From: JAEUUM01 sp038326165
Lineage (GTDB): Bacteria > Bacteroidota > Bacteroidia > Chitinophagales > Saprospiraceae
Length of the DNA: 46,438 bases
Assembly (NCBI GenBank): GCA_038326165.1
Contig: JBBQJT010000027.1
Span: 1 to 46,438, forward strand
Reading direction: 5' to 3'
Under the pieces are notes generated by a model. That model searched no databases. It was not told the DNA's origin and worked only from the letters and a program-made list of their open reading frames with translations. A program made the position numbers and the translations under genes. Shown here piece by piece: positions 43,327-46,438 of the stretch; position 1 is the stretch's first letter; each line of letters starts with the position of its first letter.

Positions 43327-43600
43327 TACTTTTCATTTGCCTTTTTTAGACTTCATTAATTTTGGCTTTTCTATTATCTTTTTCAACTGCTTCATGCTAT
43401 CGGCAGAAGGAAGGTTTACAGGCATCGTGCCACCTAACTCTTTTATAATTTTGCGTATTATTTTACCTACTGCAAAATGCGTTTGGTTGGCTTCTGTTTG
43501 CCTTATATTATGTTCTCGTTTTAGTTTTTATTCGGTTTGCGTGGCACAGAAAAGCTTAGCAGCTAACTCAGTGCTTCCAATGTGGTCGAGTATTTATTTG
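43327..43600 (-). pseudogene. DinD C-terminal remnant (DNA damage-inducible protein D)
   Basis: The minus-strand translation matches the end of DinD: ILDHIGSTELAAKLFCATQTE, then a stop codon, KLKRE, ANQTHFAVGKIIRKIIKELGGTMP and LPSADSMKQLKK. E. coli DinD carries the same order of blocks (DHMGSTELAANLFRATQTE, THFDVGRKVRQTIQELGGTMPEELP). At least two in-frame stops (one in the preceding codon at 43594-43596, one inside) and a missing N-terminal two-thirds show it is a relic. In Bacteroidota, DinD-like genes often sit within type I restriction loci, fitting the broken hsdM next door. Confidence 0.8.
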
Positions 43601-43683
43601 GATATCTTTCTTTTGGAATATCCTTGTTCATAGAGTCTTAATATTTCTTTTTGTCGCATTTCTATGATTCCTGAATTGCTCAT
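43594..43683 (-). pseudogene. Helix-turn-helix fragment (transposase-like)
   Basis: A 29-codon frame from an ATG at 43683 reads MSNSGIIEMRQKEILRLYEQGYSKRKISK, resembling the N-terminal helix-turn-helix of transposases, and stops at the junction with the DinD remnant in the same frame. It is too short to be functional. It may be the edge of an insertion element; the exact family is not clear. Confidence 0.5.
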
Positions 43684-43721
43684 CTGAGCTTTTTTTAGCG
43701 ATGTAATCTAGAATCATTTAT

Positions 43722-43942
43722 TTATTTCACACTGGTAGGCTTTGAATTGGATTTAGTGGTAAAGATTGGAGCGGATATTGCACTCTTTACTCGCCAGAAT
43801 GGTTTTCTGCCCTGATATTCCAGTATCCAATCGCAAATATTACGAAACGGAATATCATACTTTATTCCTAATTCCCGACAAGTGTAGCTCCCTTTAAATA
43901 CTCGGCAACGATTTCTACTTTGGTTTTTCTTTTTTGACTCAT
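43722..43942 (-). pseudogene. Frameshifted helix-turn-helix / transposase OrfA-like remnant
   Basis: From an ATG at 43942 the frame reads MSQKRKTKVEIVAEYLKG. A one-base shift near 43885-43890 is needed to continue as CRELGIKYDIPF, NICDWILEYQG and a tail ending at a stop at 43722. The pattern is that of IS3/IS66-type OrfA helix-turn-helix proteins. No matching OrfB or terminal inverted repeats were found nearby. Confidence 0.6.
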
Positions 43943-43991
43943 TTTGTGCGAAGTTAATTTAACATTTTCTGTCAACCTATTTCAGGACAAG

Positions 43992-45467
43992 TCATTTTGT
44001 ATTCAATGTCAACATAATTTCTCTAAAACTTGCAAGTCCTGCTTCCAAGTTTTCAATAATATCCTCCGCCAATACATCGGGATCGGGTAAGTTGTCAAGG
44101 TCTGCCAATGATTTGTCTTTGAGCCAAGAGATGTCTAAACTGGTTTTGTCTCTCGCAATGATTTCACCATAAGTAAACTTTCTCCACCGTCCTTCGGGAT
44201 TGGTGTCTGCGTTATAAGATTCTTTTCGTTTGTTTCTGTTTTCTGGTTGGTAACAGTCAATGAAGTCCTTTAGCACGTCAATATTTAATGGGTTTTTCTT
44301 TAAGGTGTGATGAATGTTGGTACGATAATCATACACCCAAATTTCCTTTGACCAAGGGCTTTTACTTGCAGGTTTATTGTCAAAGAAAACCACATTTGCT
44401 TTCACACCTTGAGCATAAAATATTCCTGTCGGCAAACGCAGAATAGTATGCAGGTCTGTTGTTTCCAATAATTTTTTACGAACCGTTTCACCAGCACCAC
44501 CTTAAAACAAAACATTGTCGGGCAATACAACGGCTGCCAATCCTGTTGTTTTAAGCATTGAACGGATTTGTTGCACAAAGTTCAATTGTTTGTTGCTTGT
44601 AGTTGCCCAAAAGTCTTGACGGTTATAAGTTAAATCGTCTTTCTCTTGTTCGCCCTCATCATTGGTAAAGGTTTGTGAACTCTTTTTTCCGAAAGGTGGA
44701 TTGGCTAAAACATAATCGTAAGTTTTAGGAGAAGCAGCAATTAAAGCATCAGCAGGAGAAATGAAATTATCGCTTTCTATGTCGCCAATGTTGTGCAAAA
44801 ACAAATTCATTAAAGCCAATCGCCTTGTTCCTGCAACAATTTCGTTTCCGAAAAACGTTTCCATTTTCAGAAATTTATTTTGCTCCTTGTTGAGTTTATT
44901 GTTTTCTACAATGTGGTCATAAGCCGCTAAAAAGAAACCACCAGTGCCGCAACTTGGGTCAGCAATAGTTTTCATTGGTTCTGGTTGAATACATTCTACC
45001 ATTGCTCTAATCAAAGGTCTTGGTGTGAAGTATTGCCCTGCACCGCTTTTTACATCTTGTGCATTTTGCTCCAACAGTTTTTCATAAATATCCCCCTTCA
45101 CATCTGCACCCATTACCAACCATTGTTCGCTGTCAATCATATCAATGATTTTGGCAAGCATTGCAGGGTCTTGAATTTTATTTTGACTCTTGGTAAATAT
45201 TTGTCCCAAAATACCTTTGGCTGTGCTTAATTCACGGAGCAAGGTGGCATAATGCAATTCCAGTTCTGCGCCTTTTTTATTCGTCAAACTCTCCCAATTG
45301 TATTCGGCAGGAATAGGCAATATCCTAAAATGAGGAGGCTTACTGTATTCATCTGCCATTTTTAAGAAAAGCAAATAAGTGAGTTGCTCTAAATAATCTC
45401 CGTATCCTACATCACGCAGGGGATTACAGAAACTCCATACTTTGGATACTATACTTGATGTGTTCAT
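43992..45467 (-). pseudogene. hsdM: Type I restriction-modification methyltransferase, broken by one stop codon
   Basis: 491 codons from the ATG at 45467, a normal HsdM length. It has the motifs for S-adenosylmethionine binding (DPSCGTGGF, about 170-178) and N6-adenine methylation (NPPF, 256-259), an N-terminal helical domain and a C-terminal part with FDNKPASKSPWSKEIWVYDYR. Codon 322 (44502-44504) is TAA where the family has glutamate (DNVLF, stop, GGAGETVR), then the frame continues open to the true end; this is a single GAA to TAA change. Unless suppressed, the product lacks its C-terminal third. No hsdS or hsdR follows, where pseudogenes lie instead. Confidence 0.9.
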
Positions 45468-45487
45468 ATTCAATTAAAAATTACGAG

Positions 45488-45847
45488 TTATGAATTTCGG
45501 GATTTTAGTGTTATTTGAATTTTACCAAGAATTTTGCAAAGTTCTTCTGCATCATTCAGTAGACTTAGTGCTTCTTGCTCCGATAAATAATCGGTAGCGT
45601 GTAATAGTTTGAGCCAATAAATTGTTTCTCTTGCTTCTTTGTAGGATATGCTAATTTTCGAAAGAAAATCCTTGTCTGACTGCCCACCAATGGACTCCTC
45701 AATATTTGCACCAATAGAAGTTCCTGAACGCAAAAGTTGTTTTGATAAAACAAACTCTTTCTTTTCAGAAATTAGGTGTTTATAAACTTTCACAACACGA
45801 ATTGCAAATGCAAAGGACTTTTGCTGCGCTACATTATCACTTTTCAT
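45488..45847 (-). CDS. Four-helix-bundle protein (23S rRNA-intervening-sequence type)
   Basis: 119 aa. It has the signature SFAFAIRVVKVYKHLISEKKEFVLSKQLLRSGTSIGANIEES, KDFLSKISISYKEARETIYWLKLL and LNDAEELCKILGKI. These proteins were first seen in 23S rRNA insertions but are common near mobile and restriction genes in Bacteroidota; their activity is unknown. It is 20 bases upstream of the hsdM ATG and in the same direction, so it was probably part of that operon. Confidence 0.92.
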   Translation of the reverse strand: MKSDNVAQQKSFAFAIRVVKVYKHLISEKKEFVLSKQLLRSGTSIGANIEESIGGQSDKDFLSKISISYKEARETIYWLKLLHATDYLSEQEALSLLNDAEELCKILGKIQITLKSRNS

Positions 45848-45880
45848 TCTCGTAATTTTTAATTCGTAATTCGTAATTGA

Positions 45881-46438
45881 TTAAATCTGATTTAATTCAA
45901 AAGCATACTCGTAACTGATTACGCTTTTGTCTTTTTCGTTTTTCTTCCACGCTTCTTCTAAATGACTTAATTCAATAATATCATTGGTACTTGTGGGTTT
46001 AAATGCGAAAGCAACCTTCTCTAAAACTGCTATTTCTTCTGCTGAAAACAATTGGTGATTAAATGGTCTGTCTTTCCTTGCTTTGAATTGTTCTCCTGCA
46101 TAACCTCCAGGAAATTCGGTAGTAAAAATATCAATCACATTTTCGTTGGCTAAATATTCAAAAATGCTTTGAAAATTATTGGGCACTGGACCCATGTTAA
46201 TGGCTTTGTATCGGACACCACTAACCGAAAAACACGTTTGTTTGAACATTAAAAAATCGGCATAGAACAACAGCTTATTCATCTTGGTTTTGAATGGGGC
46301 AATTTGCTCTGAAAAATAAACCACCATTTCGGTAAATTTTTCAAAGTTTGGATTTCGGTAACCCGAATAAATATCAGCCAAATGATTACCCATTAAATAT
46401 TCTTTGAAATTCAGATTAAAAATATTTCGTTTTCTTTC
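45881..46438 (-). CDS. DUF4065 (Panacea/SocA-like) protein, 5' end outside window
   Basis: The frame is open to the right edge (upstream of the ATG at 46393 it continues ERKRNIFNLNFKEYLMG), so the start is beyond the window. The visible part is a DUF4065 domain: FTEMVVYFSEQIAPFKTKMNKLLFYADFLMFKQT, GVRYKAINMGPVPNNF, and LSHLEEAWKKNE. DUF4065 acts as an antitoxin (Panacea) or as the SocA proteolysis adaptor in different systems, so a neighbouring toxin may lie outside the window. It is 33 bases upstream of the four-helix-bundle gene. Confidence 0.85.
   Translation of the reverse strand, partial: ERKRNIFNLNFKEYLMGNHLADIYSGYRNPNFEKFTEMVVYFSEQIAPFKTKMNKLLFYADFLMFKQTCFSVSGVRYKAINMGPVPNNFQSIFEYLANENVIDIFTTEFPGGYAGEQFKARKDRPFNHQLFSAEEIAVLEKVAFAFKPTSTNDIIELSHLEEAWKKNEKDKSVISYEYAFELNQI

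Noticed and set aside
43337..43633. 98-codon plus-strand frame
   Set aside because: It is the antisense of the DinD remnant; the minus-strand translation gives clear homology and this one gives none.
43992..44501. Two separate genes for the two parts of hsdM
   Set aside because: The parts are in the same frame, separated by a single stop and 11 codons that match the family (GGAGETVRKK), so it is one broken gene rather than two.

Overview
The window comes from an AT-rich member of the Bacteroidota, most likely a Saprospiria-like environmental bacterium. The evidence is five secreted proteins with the C-terminal sorting domain of the type IX secretion system (T9SS), a PorP/SprF protein, TonB receptors with carboxypeptidase-like N-terminal domains, -7 promoter elements of the Bacteroidota form TAnnTTTG, and a futalosine-pathway menaquinone gene (mqnD). 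I saw no tRNA, rRNA or CRISPR array.  Layout. 1-3700: the end of a sensor kinase, ornithine aminotransferase and a T9SS cargo protein. 3996-4556: a small membrane protein. 4910-13036: two tandem DUF4331 secreted proteins, a TPR lipoprotein, a HupE/UreJ permease and a TonB receptor; this looks like one metal-handling locus. 13288-15729 (minus strand): alanine dehydrogenase, an ECF sigma factor and its anti-sigma factor. 15905-17405: mqnD and a pseudouridine synthase, diverging from start codons that overlap. 17475-18205: two small exported proteins ended by a strong terminator. 18806-19330: a lipoprotein with an EGF-like region. 19421-26586: an MbnP-like copper-binding protein, two MauG-like di-heme peroxidases, a second TonB receptor and a secreted peptidylarginine deiminase of the Porphyromonas PPAD type. 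26722-27836: a YtxH, membrane-protein and hypothetical trio. 28060-32309 (minus strand): a vanadium-haloperoxidase-like lipoprotein, an outer-membrane barrel, cytochrome c, SCO and a small lipoprotein. 32395-43047: cryptochrome-DASH, PorP/SprF, a minus-strand glycosyltransferase pair with RibBA, an ABC ATPase with an NlpC/P60 hydrolase, and a large leucine-rich-repeat T9SS protein.  43327 to the end is different: a decayed mobile or defence region. It holds frameshifted helix-turn-helix (transposase-like) remnants, the C-terminal remnant of DinD, an hsdM gene broken by one nonsense codon, a four-helix-bundle protein and a DUF4065 protein running off the end. No hsdS or hsdR is visible.  How the genes fit together: the two most interesting loci (4910-13036 and 19421-24811) each pair a secreted putative metal-binding protein with a TonB receptor. 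The first adds an inner-membrane metal permease. The second adds two di-heme enzymes of the kind that oxidise tryptophan in partner proteins. Both are candidates for incompletely described metal acquisition or metalloprotein maturation systems.
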